NCBI GenBank assembly: GCA_945868505.1
Contig: CAMBLO010000002.1
Coordinates: forward strand, 82,464-146,463
Length of the DNA stretch: 64,000 bases
DNA from: an uncultured Clostridia bacterium
GTDB lineage: Bacteria > Bacillota > Clostridia > Lachnospirales > Anaerotignaceae
Reading direction: 5' to 3'
Position 1 is the stretch's first letter, and each line of letters starts with the position of its first letter. Made by a program: the position numbers and the translations under genes. The notes under the pieces were generated by a model. That model did not search any database. It had not been told where the DNA came from and saw only the letters and a program-made list of their open reading frames with translations. Positions 41,876-52,249 of this stretch are shown here, piece by piece.

Positions 41876-42364
41876 TCACTCACCATCCCTTACTTCCATG
41901 ACAATGCCCTTAAAAGCATAGCCCTTGCCCTTGACATTCAGCTCCATGCCCACCTTCACTGTGGTGCCTTCCACTGTGATGTCCTTTTCCGTTTCTGTGC
42001 CATTGCCTTCAATGGTCACATAAATATCGCTGTAACCGCTTACAGGCACCTTTTCATATTTTCCTGTGGTGCGGTTGAACATGGTCTCTGTGAAAGGTTC
42101 TGCCTTTACGTCCGTCACCACGCCCAGATAAGTGGAAGTGGAGCTTTCATAGGCATTTCCCCCAACCACAGGGAAGTTTGCCGTTTCCTCTACGACCTCT
42201 TTCCCCATAACCACATAGGAATAGGTCTTTGTTTCCGCCGCTGTATCCACCTGACTGCCGCCGCCCAGGAACATCTTCGCCCCGATGATGCCCGCAGCGA
42301 TGACCAGCAGGATCAGTATCATATCCACGATATTGAAAATACCGAATAGTTTTCTGTTTTTCAT
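41876..42364 (-). CDS. DUF4330-family membrane protein (copy 1)
   Basis: MKNRKLFGIFNIVDMILILLVIAAGIIGAKMFLGG...YSDIYVTIEGNGTETEKDITVEGTTVKVGMELNVKGKGYAFKGIVMEV. Confidence 0.8.
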   Translation of the reverse strand: MKNRKLFGIFNIVDMILILLVIAAGIIGAKMFLGGGSQVDTAAETKTYSYVVMGKEVVEETANFPVVGGNAYESSTSTYLGVVTDVKAEPFTETMFNRTTGKYEKVPVSGYSDIYVTIEGNGTETEKDITVEGTTVKVGMELNVKGKGYAFKGIVMEVRDGE

Positions 42365-43470
42365 TTTCTTGCCTCCAGATAGAGTTTTTCGATTCTTCTT
42401 GTCATCTTATCTGCCAAAAAGGTCTTTTCCGCATCCTTTTTTGCCTGTTCGCCAAAGGCTTTACGCTTGGCATCATCCGCCAACAGCTCCTCTAATCGTT
42501 CCGCCAAAGCGTCGCTGTCGCCAATGGGAATCAGAAAGCCGTTTTCGCCGTGTTTGATGACCTCTGCCACACCGCCGCTGTCTGTACCCACGGCAGGAAT
42601 GCCCGCAATCATGCTTTCCAGAATAGACAGACACAACGCCTCCGCCTTGGAGGTGATAACAGCAATATCCAATGCTGCCTCGATTTTTTCCACATCCTGC
42701 AAAAAGCCTGTGAATGTTACGTTTTCGCTGATGCCCAGTTCTGCCGCTCTTCTTTCCAGTTCCTTCCGCAGGCTGCCGTCGCCAATGATATAGAAGCGGA
42801 CATCCCTGCGGTGTTCCAGCACCTTTTGTGCCCCCAGCAGGAAAGTCTCATGGTCTTTGACCTCTTCCAATCTGGCAACCATGCCTACGGCCTTTTCCCC
42901 TTCCTTGCCGCCGAAGGATACCAAGAGTGCCGCTTTTTCCTCCGCCGTAGGGATGGGAATGGGCTCGATGCCGTTATAAACCACGGCAATCTGCTCCGGA
43001 GAGGTGCCGCCATGTACCATACTGCGGCGTACCGCCCGGCTAACCGCAATAATTTTATCGCTGAAAACTGCGTTGACCTCTCTGCGGAGGATTTTCTTGG
43101 GCAGGACCCCAGGTGCCCCTTCCATGCAGTGCTTCGTATTGAAGATATATGGCACTCTTGCCAATCTTGCCGCCATGCGGGCAGTCATGCTGGCATGGGT
43201 ATGGACGATATCTGGCTTTTCCTGCCGAAATACCTTTGCCAATGCCTTCATAGCCTTTTTATCGAAGGATTTATCCTCCATTTCTTCCATGGCGATGACA
43301 GGCACATCCAGTGCTTCCACCGCCCCCACCAACAGGCTGTCATGGGGCAGCAGCACCTTTACCTGGAATTTTCCTCTGTCATGATATTTCAAATAATACA
43401 ACAGCCAGCGCCCTGCGCCGCCGATATTTCTGTCCGTCAAAACATGGAGGACTTTCATTTTTTTCTCCAT
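42361..43470 (-). CDS. Glycosyltransferase family 4 protein
   Basis: MEKKMKVLHVLTDRNIGGAGRWLLYYLKYHDRGKFQVKVLLPHDS ... VTFTGFLQDVEKIEAALDIAVITSKAEALCLSILESMIAGIPAVGTDSGGVAEVIKHGENGFLIP. Confidence 0.95.
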   Translation of the reverse strand: MEKKMKVLHVLTDRNIGGAGRWLLYYLKYHDRGKFQVKVLLPHDSLLVGAVEALDVPVIAMEEMEDKSFDKKAMKALAKVFRQEKPDIVHTHASMTARMAARLARVPYIFNTKHCMEGAPGVLPKKILRREVNAVFSDKIIAVSRAVRRSMVHGGTSPEQIAVVYNGIEPIPIPTAEEKAALLVSFGGKEGEKAVGMVARLEEVKDHETFLLGAQKVLEHRRDVRFYIIGDGSLRKELERRAAELGISENVTFTGFLQDVEKIEAALDIAVITSKAEALCLSILESMIAGIPAVGTDSGGVAEVIKHGENGFLIPIGDSDALAERLEELLADDAKRKAFGEQAKKDAEKTFLADKMTRRIEKLYLEARK

Positions 43471-43472
43471 TT

Positions 43473-46400
43473 TTATCTTGCCTCCGTTTCTCTTTCGCCC
43501 TTTCTTTCCCCCACACGCACTGCTGCCATGCCGATGCCGATGAAGCACCAGAAGAACAGCACGATGTGGTAATCAAACCACAGATGGTCTGTCAAGCCCT
43601 GTAACAAAAGCCCCGCAAAGCCGCCGAAGACTGCCCCTAAGAGGAATTTGAACCTTCTTGGTACGGTTCTCATGGCAGAATAGAGCTTCTGGAAGAAGAA
43701 CAGGAACAGCAGTACCATCACGATGAAACCAACCACACCCAGTTCGATGAATTCCTGCAGGAACAGGTTATGGGCGTGATATGCGTTGGCTGCCTCGAAG
43801 GAGAACAGGGGATAAATCTGGTTGAAGGCACCAATGCCAATCCCCGTTGTCCAATAATGCTGAATAATATCGAAAGAAGCGCTATAAATGGACATACGAT
43901 ACAGGGAAGAAGAGTCGCTCATGGTTACGGAGCTGGCAATTCTCGCCCAAAGGCTTGCCGGCAGGATAAAAGGCATCAGCAACAGCAGGATAATCCCCAG
44001 AGGGATGAGCCTCTTTTCCGAAAGCAGAACAAACAGCCCTGCGGAGAACATCAGACCCAGCATAGCCCCACGGGAGCCCGTTGCCACCAAGCCCAAGCAG
44101 ATGACACCGAAGCAGCCGGTGTAATACAATCTGCCGAACCAATGCCGCATCTTCCACATCATGCCCGCCGCTAGAGAGCCAACCAAAATCAGGTATTCCC
44201 CCAGAACGTTGGGGTTATTGAAGGTAGCATAAGCACGGGTGGTAATGTCGAAGCTTTCCGCATCCACCCAAGCGGCATCCATTTCTACGCCGACGATATA
44301 CTGATAAACCGCATACAGGGCAATCAATGCCCCCATGCTGATGAGTACCCAAAGGATGAAATCCAGTTTTTCTTCTGTATCAATGGCATCCTTTGCCACA
44401 AAGAACACCGCCATCAAAATCAGGAACAGGCAGGTTGCCAAAATCGCCGTAGGGAAGGCATAGCTTGTCATCCCTGCGTAAAGGATGCAGGCTGCGAAAC
44501 AGCCCAGCAACACGCTGACCATGCTGGTTCTCTGCACCCGAATCCGCCCTAAGAAAAGCTGCACGAAATACAGGGCAAAGGTTCCCAGACACAATACCGC
44601 CAACAGCATCGTCGGGAAAATGGGAATGGCCGCCACAATGCCCGCCAAGCAAAGAATCAGGAAATTCTGATTGAACACACGGAAAAGGAAGCTTTCCCCC
44701 ATGGCAACCGCCAAACCGTTACTTCTTCTGCGCACCGCCATGCCGCTCCAATGGGTCAGGTTGTGCCAGAAGCGGGGCAAAATCCCATGCTGTGTATGGA
44801 GATACTTGTCCCAGTTTGCCCGCAGGAAATTCAGGATGGCACTGTTTTCAAAGGCATTTTTCCAGCTTCTGCAAACCCTTGCATATATGCTGTAGGCAAT
44901 GCTGTTCATCCACAGCATCATCAGTACATTCCAAATTCGCTCGATGACACGGAAACAGAAACTATCTTCGATGATAAAAGAAATTTTTTCTACCATAGAG
45001 TTTGTTCTCCATTTTTTCTTTCTCTTGTAAGAGGAAACTGCAGTATTTTTCACAACGGTTTCGCCATTGCCGTTTCCTCTTTTCAAAACCTTTTTGATGA
45101 TATCAAATACAAAATCACTTTCTTCGATTTTGAGAAGCTTTGCAAAAACCATGTAGGATACGATGCCCACGCCGCCGCAAACACACAGCAGGATAATCTG
45201 CCCGATTAAGCCGCCCATGACAGACACCACCGCCATTTTACAACCCAAAACCAGCACCAACATCCCCACTGCCGCCAGAAGCATCTTGCCAATCTGCCCC
45301 ACCAATGACTTATCCAGAATATCGGGATATTGCTTCACAGCAGGAACCAGCAGAACTACTGCCGCCGCCGTGGAAGAAACTGCCGCCGCAAAGGCCAGAC
45401 CGCCGATGCCCATAGGCTCTAAGAGCAGCCAGCAAAGCACTGCATTGATGCCAATGGAAACCAGCCCGGAATAAAAAGGGGTTTTCCCATCCTGATTGGC
45501 ATAAAAGGCACGGCTCAGGATATTCTGCACGCCATAGCCCACCATGCCCAGCGCAAAGAAGAACAGGGCTTTGGAGGTCAGCTCCGTTGCCAGCAGGTCA
45601 AATTCCCCACGCTTATAAATCAGCGTTACCACAGGCTCCGCCAAAACCATCAACCCCACTGTCATGGGAATCAACAGGAAGATCATGGCTTTCAGGGTTC
45701 CTCTGACCGCCAGACCAAAGCCCTTCTTATCTTCCGTTATGCGGGAAAATTTCGGGAATACCATATTGGCAATGGCAAGCACGAACACCCCAACGATGAT
45801 GGTATACAGATTATTGGCATAGCCCAGAGAGGTTACCCCCAGCTCCCCATTGGAAAGCTGAGAAGCAAACCTTGCGTTAATCATATAGTTAATGGGCTGA
45901 ATCCATGTCCCTACCATAACAGGCAGCATCAGTTTGCCGATTTTTTTCAGCCCATCGTCCCTGAAATGAAAATCGGGACGATAGTGATAGCCCTTTTTGT
46001 GCAAAGCAGGAATCTGCATCACAGCCTGCATGGCCCAGCCGATGAGGAATGCTACCGCCAAGCCATACACCCCAAATTTATCATTCAGGAAAATATAATA
46101 AAAGATCAAAATACCATTGGACACAACGCTCAGCGCCGCAGGAATATTAAATTCATCCAAAGACTGCAAAATCCCTACAAAAGAAAAGGCCACTGCCGTA
46201 AACAGCATCGTAGGGAACAGCATCCGCAGCAGAGGCACCGCCAATTCGATGGTCTGCACCTCATAACCGGGGGCAAAAAGCCATGCCAAAGGCTCTGCCA
46301 AAACCATACATCCCAGCATGACAATGACCGTTCCCGTGGAAATGATCGTGATAAAACGGTTTGCCAGCGCAAAAGCCTCTTCTTTCCCTTTTTTCTGCAT

Positions 46401-46628
46401 ATATTCTACAAAAATAGGGATAAAGCTGGCTGAAATCGCCGATGCAAAAACCACATCAAAGAAGGTGCGGGGAATCTGGCTGGCAATATAAAACGCTGCG
46501 CCGGCAGTACTATATCCATACTTTGCCGCCAAAAACTGGTCTCGCACCAGACCTAATATTTTCCCAACAAGGGTAATCAACATCATAAAGCTGACGGTTT
46601 TCACCGCCCGATTGCCTTTTTCCGACAT
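43473..46628 (-). CDS. Fusion: MurJ/MviN-type lipid flippase + O-antigen ligase/polymerase-like protein
   Basis: 1051 aa single ORF; N-terminal MurJ (ISFMMLITLVGKILGLVRDQFLAAKYGYSTAGAAFYIASQIPRTFFDVVFASAISASFIPIFVEY...) and C-terminal Wzy/WaaL-like (TTRAYATFNNPNVLGEYLIL...LVATGSRGAMLGLM...GIGIGAFNQIYPLFSFEAANAYHAHNLFLQEFIELGVVGF). Confidence 0.92.
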   Translation of the reverse strand: MSEKGNRAVKTVSFMMLITLVGKILGLVRDQFLAAKYGYSTAGAAFYIASQIPRTFFDVVFASAISASFIPIFVEYMQKKGKEEAFALANRFITIISTGTVIVMLGCMVLAEPLAWLFAPGYEVQTIELAVPLLRMLFPTMLFTAVAFSFVGILQSLDEFNIPAALSVVSNGILIFYYIFLNDKFGVYGLAVAFLIGWAMQAVMQIPALHKKGYHYRPDFHFRDDGLKKIGKLMLPVMVGTWIQPINYMINARFASQLSNGELGVTSLGYANNLYTIIVGVFVLAIANMVFPKFSRITEDKKGFGLAVRGTLKAMIFLLIPMTVGLMVLAEPVVTLIYKRGEFDLLATELTSKALFFFALGMVGYGVQNILSRAFYANQDGKTPFYSGLVSIGINAVLCWLLLEPMGIGGLAFAAAVSSTAAAVVLLVPAVKQYPDILDKSLVGQIGKMLLAAVGMLVLVLGCKMAVVSVMGGLIGQIILLCVCGGVGIVSYMVFAKLLKIEESDFVFDIIKKVLKRGNGNGETVVKNTAVSSYKRKKKWRTNSMVEKISFIIEDSFCFRVIERIWNVLMMLWMNSIAYSIYARVCRSWKNAFENSAILNFLRANWDKYLHTQHGILPRFWHNLTHWSGMAVRRRSNGLAVAMGESFLFRVFNQNFLILCLAGIVAAIPIFPTMLLAVLCLGTFALYFVQLFLGRIRVQRTSMVSVLLGCFAACILYAGMTSYAFPTAILATCLFLILMAVFFVAKDAIDTEEKLDFILWVLISMGALIALYAVYQYIVGVEMDAAWVDAESFDITTRAYATFNNPNVLGEYLILVGSLAAGMMWKMRHWFGRLYYTGCFGVICLGLVATGSRGAMLGLMFSAGLFVLLSEKRLIPLGIILLLLMPFILPASLWARIASSVTMSDSSSLYRMSIYSASFDIIQHYWTTGIGIGAFNQIYPLFSFEAANAYHAHNLFLQEFIELGVVGFIVMVLLFLFFFQKLYSAMRTVPRRFKFLLGAVFGGFAGLLLQGLTDHLWFDYHIVLFFWCFIGIGMAAVRVGERKGERETEAR

Positions 46629-46760
46629 AATAAACTCCTAAAATCCATTTCAAAATTTATTTCTTTTGTGCCAATGGGTAAAAATACTCATCGTAATCCA
46701 CCCTATATAGTACCTTATTTCCCGCTGTTTTACAACAAAAAGCGGATATCCTGCGCAAAA

Positions 46761-46794
46761 AAAATGTTTTCAGAGAATCCCCTGAAAACATTTT
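46761..46794 (-). terminator. Rho-independent terminator of the NAGPA-domain gene
   Basis: AAAATGTTTTCAG...CTGAAAACATTTT with flanking poly-A/T. Confidence 0.88.
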
Positions 46795-46800
46795 TTCTTC

Positions 46801-49167
46801 TTATTTAATATTGACTGCTTCGTAAGTCACATTGCCGTCCTTCACACGGAAACGGAGCATAGTGTAATTCTGGTTTACCGTGCCGTCTGCTCTCCAAAGA
46901 TTGGGCAGGTTGATATAACGAACGCCATCCTTTGTAGAGGTCCAATAGCCTGTGTTGTAGCAGGAGATGACAAATACCGTCTTGCCCTGTTCCACATATT
47001 TATTCAAAATCGCACGGAAATAGTTGGCTTCTGCCGCGGATGTGAAATCGGAAGGCGTCTTATCCATTACCAAAACGATGGTATCGTTGCCTGCATTGTC
47101 GATATCCCTTGTGAAGCTTGCCCACTGGGAAGGGTTTGTGGCGGTGATGCCGCCCTTTGCCGCAGAAAGCATGGCAAGGCTGACGCCGCCTCTGTTCAGG
47201 AAACGATAGCTTCCGTTCCAGCTCAGGGAATCCAGCTTTTTCGCAGACTGGATATCGTTGGCACCGCCATAGATAGCAACATCCGCATTGGCATCCACAT
47301 AGGATTTCACCTTGCTTCTTGCATTGTTATATGTTTCCGCCGCAATTTTTTTATCTCCTGTATATGCAATTTTGCCCGCTACATTGAAGTAGTAAGCACC
47401 GTCATTTTTCTTTGTCACAGGCTGATTCAGCACATCCTTCGCCGCAGGAGCAGCAGGTGCTTTCACCGCTGTGGCATTGCCGACAGTTACCGTGATATAG
47501 GCCACAGCACCATCTTTTTCACATTTGATATAGGTAGAGCCTTCCTTCTTGGCTGTGAAAACATTGCCGGAAACGGAACCGATTTCAGGATTTGCCACGG
47601 AATAGTTGGTGCTGGTGGATGCCCAGTAGGAGAAACCGTCCTGGTCATAGGCATTCATGGCGATGGTTGCCGTATCCCCTGCCTTTGCCAGCTTGATGCT
47701 GTCGCTGGTGGGTTTCAGTCTGGAAACCTTGGCGCTGACCACATTATTCTGATATGCCGCCAAGTTTCCATACATGGCTACCACCGCAAAGCTGCCGCTG
47801 GTTTTGGGGGTAAAGGTATAGCCGTCCCATGTACCTTCCATGCCCACTGCATCCAGATCCACTTCGCTTGCGGGAATTTCAATACGGTTATAATATTCAT
47901 CCAGACCATAAACTGTAAATGTGATGGGCTTTCCTGCCAGTGTTCTTGTCATAGAGGGCTGAATGGCAATCTGTTCAATTTCGCCCTGCTTTGCATTCTG
48001 GAAAACGCCTACGGCATTGATAACTTTTCGTTCAGAGCCTTCGGAAACATCATTCTGCACAACGGGTGCTTTGTCCTCCACTGTCTGGACAGCCATGGTG
48101 GAAGAGCCGCCGCCGTCCAAATGCATTGCTTCATAAGCACCATATTCCTGCATCAGCAGACCCATTTCCCAGTGGGTGGCACCGATGCTGTCCCCTCTGC
48201 CGTCCACCACCATGAAAATGGCTGTGTTTCCGTCCTTAGAAACGCCAAAGGCTGTTCTGGGCTGTCTGCCGCCAGCAACGATGGAGTTTGCCGTTGTAAT
48301 CTTGCCGTCTACCAGCAGCTTGCCGCCGCCGCCAAAGGCTGTATCAATCTCATCCAAGTCAACAGAGGATGTGATATCCAAGTTGACGGCATCCCCTGCC
48401 GCAAACATATTCGCCGCATTGGTGTAATAATCGCCGCTCATGACAATCAGATAGCCGTTTTCAGGCACTGCCACCGTTTCGCCCTTCTGAGAAACGTATG
48501 TAATGGTATCATCCTCTACCACGAATTTCACCAGATTCTGGAACCGCTTATCCAGACTAGATGTGCTACTCATGGCGTTTCTGTCCAGATAAATAGGGAA
48601 TACCATGGATGTGACTTTATTCAGGGAAGCCAGCTCAATGGTCTTTTTTTCATTGCCGAATCTGGCTGTCATGGTGAAATAATCGAAGAAGGGGTTGCCA
48701 TCCTCATCCATAAAAAATGCCGCATACTGTCCTTCCCCCTTATTCAGGCTCGTCCCTGCGGAAATCACTTCCCCGTCACGAACGATTGGCCCAAAAGCTG
48801 CAGAATAAGAACCGCTCAGGCCGAAAAAGTCAGAGTTTACCCCTGCCACTGCGCCATTGTCTGTCAGCAGTTTTTTCACAGTCTCCTTCAGACCATACTC
48901 GCTTTTGCTTTCCACTTCCCGAATCTCCAGAGTGCTTTCCGTCAGGTCTACCTTCAGCACATGGATATTCTGAATGCCCGCATCGGTCATACGGCTGCTT
49001 TTTTCATAAGTCACCCCACGGGTCACTGTTTTTTCTGTTTTCTGGTCATAATAGGTAGTTGCCCCATAGGCTGTTTCCGTTCCGAAATAGCTCAGGGGAG
49101 AAATCAGCATGGCAGCCGCCAGCACCGTCCCGACGGTACGCTTTGCCAGTTTTTTATTTCTGTTCAT
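46801..49167 (-). CDS. Secreted phosphodiester glycosidase (NAGPA domain) protein
   Basis: 788 aa with signal peptide; GAVAGVNSDFFGLSGSYSAAFGPIVRDGEVIS ... RTAFGVSKDGNTAIFMVVDGRGDSIGATHWEMGLLMQEYGAYEAMHLDGGGSSTM. Confidence 0.88.
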   Translation of the reverse strand: MNRNKKLAKRTVGTVLAAAMLISPLSYFGTETAYGATTYYDQKTEKTVTRGVTYEKSSRMTDAGIQNIHVLKVDLTESTLEIREVESKSEYGLKETVKKLLTDNGAVAGVNSDFFGLSGSYSAAFGPIVRDGEVISAGTSLNKGEGQYAAFFMDEDGNPFFDYFTMTARFGNEKKTIELASLNKVTSMVFPIYLDRNAMSSTSSLDKRFQNLVKFVVEDDTITYVSQKGETVAVPENGYLIVMSGDYYTNAANMFAAGDAVNLDITSSVDLDEIDTAFGGGGKLLVDGKITTANSIVAGGRQPRTAFGVSKDGNTAIFMVVDGRGDSIGATHWEMGLLMQEYGAYEAMHLDGGGSSTMAVQTVEDKAPVVQNDVSEGSERKVINAVGVFQNAKQGEIEQIAIQPSMTRTLAGKPITFTVYGLDEYYNRIEIPASEVDLDAVGMEGTWDGYTFTPKTSGSFAVVAMYGNLAAYQNNVVSAKVSRLKPTSDSIKLAKAGDTATIAMNAYDQDGFSYWASTSTNYSVANPEIGSVSGNVFTAKKEGSTYIKCEKDGAVAYITVTVGNATAVKAPAAPAAKDVLNQPVTKKNDGAYYFNVAGKIAYTGDKKIAAETYNNARSKVKSYVDANADVAIYGGANDIQSAKKLDSLSWNGSYRFLNRGGVSLAMLSAAKGGITATNPSQWASFTRDIDNAGNDTIVLVMDKTPSDFTSAAEANYFRAILNKYVEQGKTVFVISCYNTGYWTSTKDGVRYINLPNLWRADGTVNQNYTMLRFRVKDGNVTYEAVNIK

Positions 49168-49350
49168 TCCCTCACATCTCCTTACTCAAAATACCTTCTT
49201 ATTCAGACGGAACTTCTCTCCAAAAGTTCCTGTTTTCAGCAAAATTTCTTCATTATGTAAAGTATCATACCACAAAGGACTGAACTTTTGTTCATTTTAA
49301 AAAAATTTTAAGAAAACTGTAAAGATTCAAGAAAATACTTCCATGAGAAA

Positions 49351-49374
49351 AGGACATAGCCATAGCTATGTCCT
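49351..49374 (-). terminator. Rho-independent terminator of the decarboxylase gene
   Basis: AGGACATAGC/GCTATGTCCT hairpin then TTTTCT in minus direction. Confidence 0.8.
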
Positions 49375-49380
49375 GCATTT

Positions 49381-50730
49381 TTATCGTACAACTTTGATTT
49401 TTTCCACACCATAGGCACGAAACAATACCGCCATTTCCGCCGTGATTTCCTCTCCGCTGGCGGCAATGGGGATGGCAGGGGGACAGGAAACACAAGGGCT
49501 TGCACAAATGCGCCCCACGGCATCCTGACAGTCCACTTCCTCCCACTGGCTGAAAATGGCCTCTCGGATAGATAATTTCTGTTTCGGCAAGGTCAAGGGC
49601 ATCTGTATAGTCGCGGGCTTTTCTTTTTTCAGGGGCAGGCTGCCCAGCGCCGCCGCCACCTTTGCAAAATCCCCTTCCCGATTCTCCGGCGTTGCCATCA
49701 GCACCACTGCATCCAAATCGGCAAATTCACATTCCACACCGTTTTTCCGCAAGGCTTCCGCCGCTTCTTCCCCGGTATAGCCCATTTTTCCAGTAAAAAT
49801 GGTCAGCTTCAAGGGGTCGCCATCCATAATTTTCCAGCCCTGTTTTCCCAAGGTATCTTTCAAGCGTTTTACCCTTTCGATAGTCTGGGGCAGTCTTTCG
49901 GGGTAGCCCTCCGCCAGATACTGATTGCATCTATCCAAGGACTGCAAAATAAGATAGGAAGGGCTGGTGGAACCAAAAAGCTCCATAGCCTTTTTCGCCT
50001 GACCGCCAACCTTTTCCGCCCATTCCCGAGAAAGCTGCAAATACGCGCCCCCCGTCAGCACAGGCAGGGTCTTATGGGCAGAATCGCAACTCATGGCAGC
50101 CCCAAGGTCGATGGGGTGCAAAGAAGGCTGTAAAAATTTCAGATAGGCTCCATGGGCATTATCCACCAGCAATGGGATATCCGCTTTTTTGCAGACTGCC
50201 GCCAAAGCCTTGATATCGGGGCGATAGCCCAGATAATCAGGGGCAGTGATGTATACCGCAAAGGGCTTTCGCTCCATTTTTGCCAGCTTTTGCGCCACCT
50301 GTGCCGCCGTGATAGGGCAGGTACAAAGGGAGCTTCTCTCTCCCTCCTCCGGCATCAGCCATTCCACATCCAAATCCAATAAAGCACAGCTATACAAAAA
50401 CGCCTTGTGGGCATTTCTCGCCGCCAAAACCACGGGACGCTCCGCCTTTCTTTCTGCCTGCTGCAAAGCAAGAAACAGCATCGTGCGAATGCACTGGGAA
50501 GAGCCCTCCGTGCTGTAAATGGTCTTTCCGAAGCCAAACAAACGGCTGGCATTTTCTTCGCTTTCTGCAATGATACCCTCTGCGTCGTAAAGCTCGTCAG
50601 CCCCGCTGATTTCCGTAATATCCATTTTTTCGCAGCCTAAAAAGGACACGCCCTTGTGTCCCGGCATGTGGAAACGGGTCGTGTCCTTTTCTGTATACTG
50701 TTTTACAAAATCGCAAATGGGCGTTTTCAT
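49381..50730 (-). CDS. PLP-dependent Orn/Lys/Arg decarboxylase family protein
   Basis: MKTPICDFVKQYTEKDTTRFHMPGHKGVSFLGCEKMDITEISGADELYDAEGIIAESEENASRLFG ... VDNAHGAYLKFL...MSCDSAHKTLPVLTGGAYLQ. Confidence 0.94.
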   Translation of the reverse strand: MKTPICDFVKQYTEKDTTRFHMPGHKGVSFLGCEKMDITEISGADELYDAEGIIAESEENASRLFGFGKTIYSTEGSSQCIRTMLFLALQQAERKAERPVVLAARNAHKAFLYSCALLDLDVEWLMPEEGERSSLCTCPITAAQVAQKLAKMERKPFAVYITAPDYLGYRPDIKALAAVCKKADIPLLVDNAHGAYLKFLQPSLHPIDLGAAMSCDSAHKTLPVLTGGAYLQLSREWAEKVGGQAKKAMELFGSTSPSYLILQSLDRCNQYLAEGYPERLPQTIERVKRLKDTLGKQGWKIMDGDPLKLTIFTGKMGYTGEEAAEALRKNGVECEFADLDAVVLMATPENREGDFAKVAAALGSLPLKKEKPATIQMPLTLPKQKLSIREAIFSQWEEVDCQDAVGRICASPCVSCPPAIPIAASGEEITAEMAVLFRAYGVEKIKVVR

Positions 50731-50847
50731 TATAACCCCTTCTTTCTTGAGTCCGGTCGCTCCGTTGCAAAGCAACTCTCGCGCCCACCGCAATTCGCAG
50801 TTCCGAGCATACTCTACACTGCTCATGCTGTCCGCTCGTAAAATATC

Positions 50848-50878
50848 CGGATTCATTCATGCAAGCATGTTGAATCCG
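50848..50878. repeat. Hairpin-forming inverted repeat between decarboxylase and SCIFF maturase genes
   Basis: CGGATTCA...TGAATCCG with nested CATGC/GCATG. Confidence 0.65.
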
Positions 50879-50884
50879 TCTGCT

Positions 50885-52249
50885 TTACTCGCTTGCCTCA
50901 CTCACCTTCATCATAATCGCACATTCGATTCTCTTCTTGAACAGGTCACAGCCATATTCATAAATGCCTGTGATGCTGCCTGTTTCATGGTATGCGTTGG
51001 CCGCACAGCCGCCGGAGCAATAGAGCTTCGCCCAGCAATCCTTGCAGCCTTCTCTGGCATAAGCGTTGCAGCATTTGAATTCATTCTGCACTTCTGTATT
51101 TTTCACGCCTTCCCAGATATCGCCCATGCTATATTTTTCATCCCCAACAAACTGGTGACAAGGGTACAATTCGCCCCAAGGGGTCACTGCCATATATTCT
51201 GTGCCGCTGCCGCAGCCGGAAATTCTCTTGTAGATGCAGGGGCCATGCTCCAAATCCAGCATATAGTGATAGAAAGTGATGGGCTTGCCGTCTCTTTTTC
51301 TCTGGAGCATTTCCTTCGCCAGAATTTCATACTGTTCAAAGAGGATAGGTTTATCCTCTTCTGTCAGGGCATAAGGGTCTGCAGGGTCGCAAACAACAGG
51401 CTCCATGCTCAGTTCTGTAAAGCCCAAATCTGCCATGTGGAACAGGTCCTTTGTGAAATCTACATTATTATGGGTAAAAGTCCCACGCATATAGTAGTTC
51501 TTATCGCCGCGGGCTTCCACGAATTTCTGGAATTTGGGCACGATGATATCGTAGCTGCCTTCCCCTGCGTAATTCTTTCTCAGGTGGTCGTGGACTTCTT
51601 TTCTGCCGTCCAAAGAAAGCACCACGTTGTGCATTTCCTTGTTGGCAAATTCGATCACTTCATCATCCACCAAAATACCGTTAGTCGTCAAAGTAAAACG
51701 GAAATTTTTATTATGGATTTTCTCCTGTTCTCTGGCATAAGCCACAATCTGCTTTACCACATCCCAGTTCATCAAAGGTTCGCCGCCAAAGAAATCCACT
51801 TCCAGATTCCGTCTTGTGCCGGAATTTTCAATCAGGAAATCGATGGCACGTTTGCCCACTTCAAAAGTCATCAGTGCCCGTTCCCCCTGATATTTGCCCT
51901 GACTGGCAAAGCAGTAGGAGCAATTCAGGTTGCAGGTGTGGGCCACATGGAGGCACAGCGCCTTGATGACTGTATTTCTTGCCTTGAAATCATAGGCCAG
52001 ATATTCATAATTGTCAGGGGTGAAAAGCTTGCCTGCTTTTCTCAGCTCCACCACATCATCGATACATTCCTGTACGTCCTCCGCTGTGACACCATCGTAT
52101 TTTTTCACCATGGCATCGATGATATCTCCCTGTGTATTTTCCCGAATCATGCTGATCACGTCATAAGCCAGCTCGTCCACACTATGGATAGAGCCGCTGC
52201 AGGTATCCAGCACGATGTTATAACCATTCAATTGATATTGATGTACCAT
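50885..52249 (-). CDS. scfB: Radical SAM thioether-forming SCIFF peptide maturase
   Basis: 454 aa, radical SAM CNLNCSYC, SPASM-type C-terminus CGSGTEYMAVTPWGELYPCHQFVGDEKYSMGDIWEG...CCNAYAREGCKDCWAKLYCSGGCAANAYHETGSI. Confidence 0.96.
   Translation of the reverse strand: MVHQYQLNGYNIVLDTCSGSIHSVDELAYDVISMIRENTQGDIIDAMVKKYDGVTAEDVQECIDDVVELRKAGKLFTPDNYEYLAYDFKARNTVIKALCLHVAHTCNLNCSYCFASQGKYQGERALMTFEVGKRAIDFLIENSGTRRNLEVDFFGGEPLMNWDVVKQIVAYAREQEKIHNKNFRFTLTTNGILVDDEVIEFANKEMHNVVLSLDGRKEVHDHLRKNYAGEGSYDIIVPKFQKFVEARGDKNYYMRGTFTHNNVDFTKDLFHMADLGFTELSMEPVVCDPADPYALTEEDKPILFEQYEILAKEMLQRKRDGKPITFYHYMLDLEHGPCIYKRISGCGSGTEYMAVTPWGELYPCHQFVGDEKYSMGDIWEGVKNTEVQNEFKCCNAYAREGCKDCWAKLYCSGGCAANAYHETGSITGIYEYGCDLFKKRIECAIMMKVSEASE

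Noticed and set aside
49292-49546. 84-aa minus-strand ORF at the 3' end of the decarboxylase gene
   Set aside because: Overlaps the decarboxylase and its terminator out of frame; no supporting homology.
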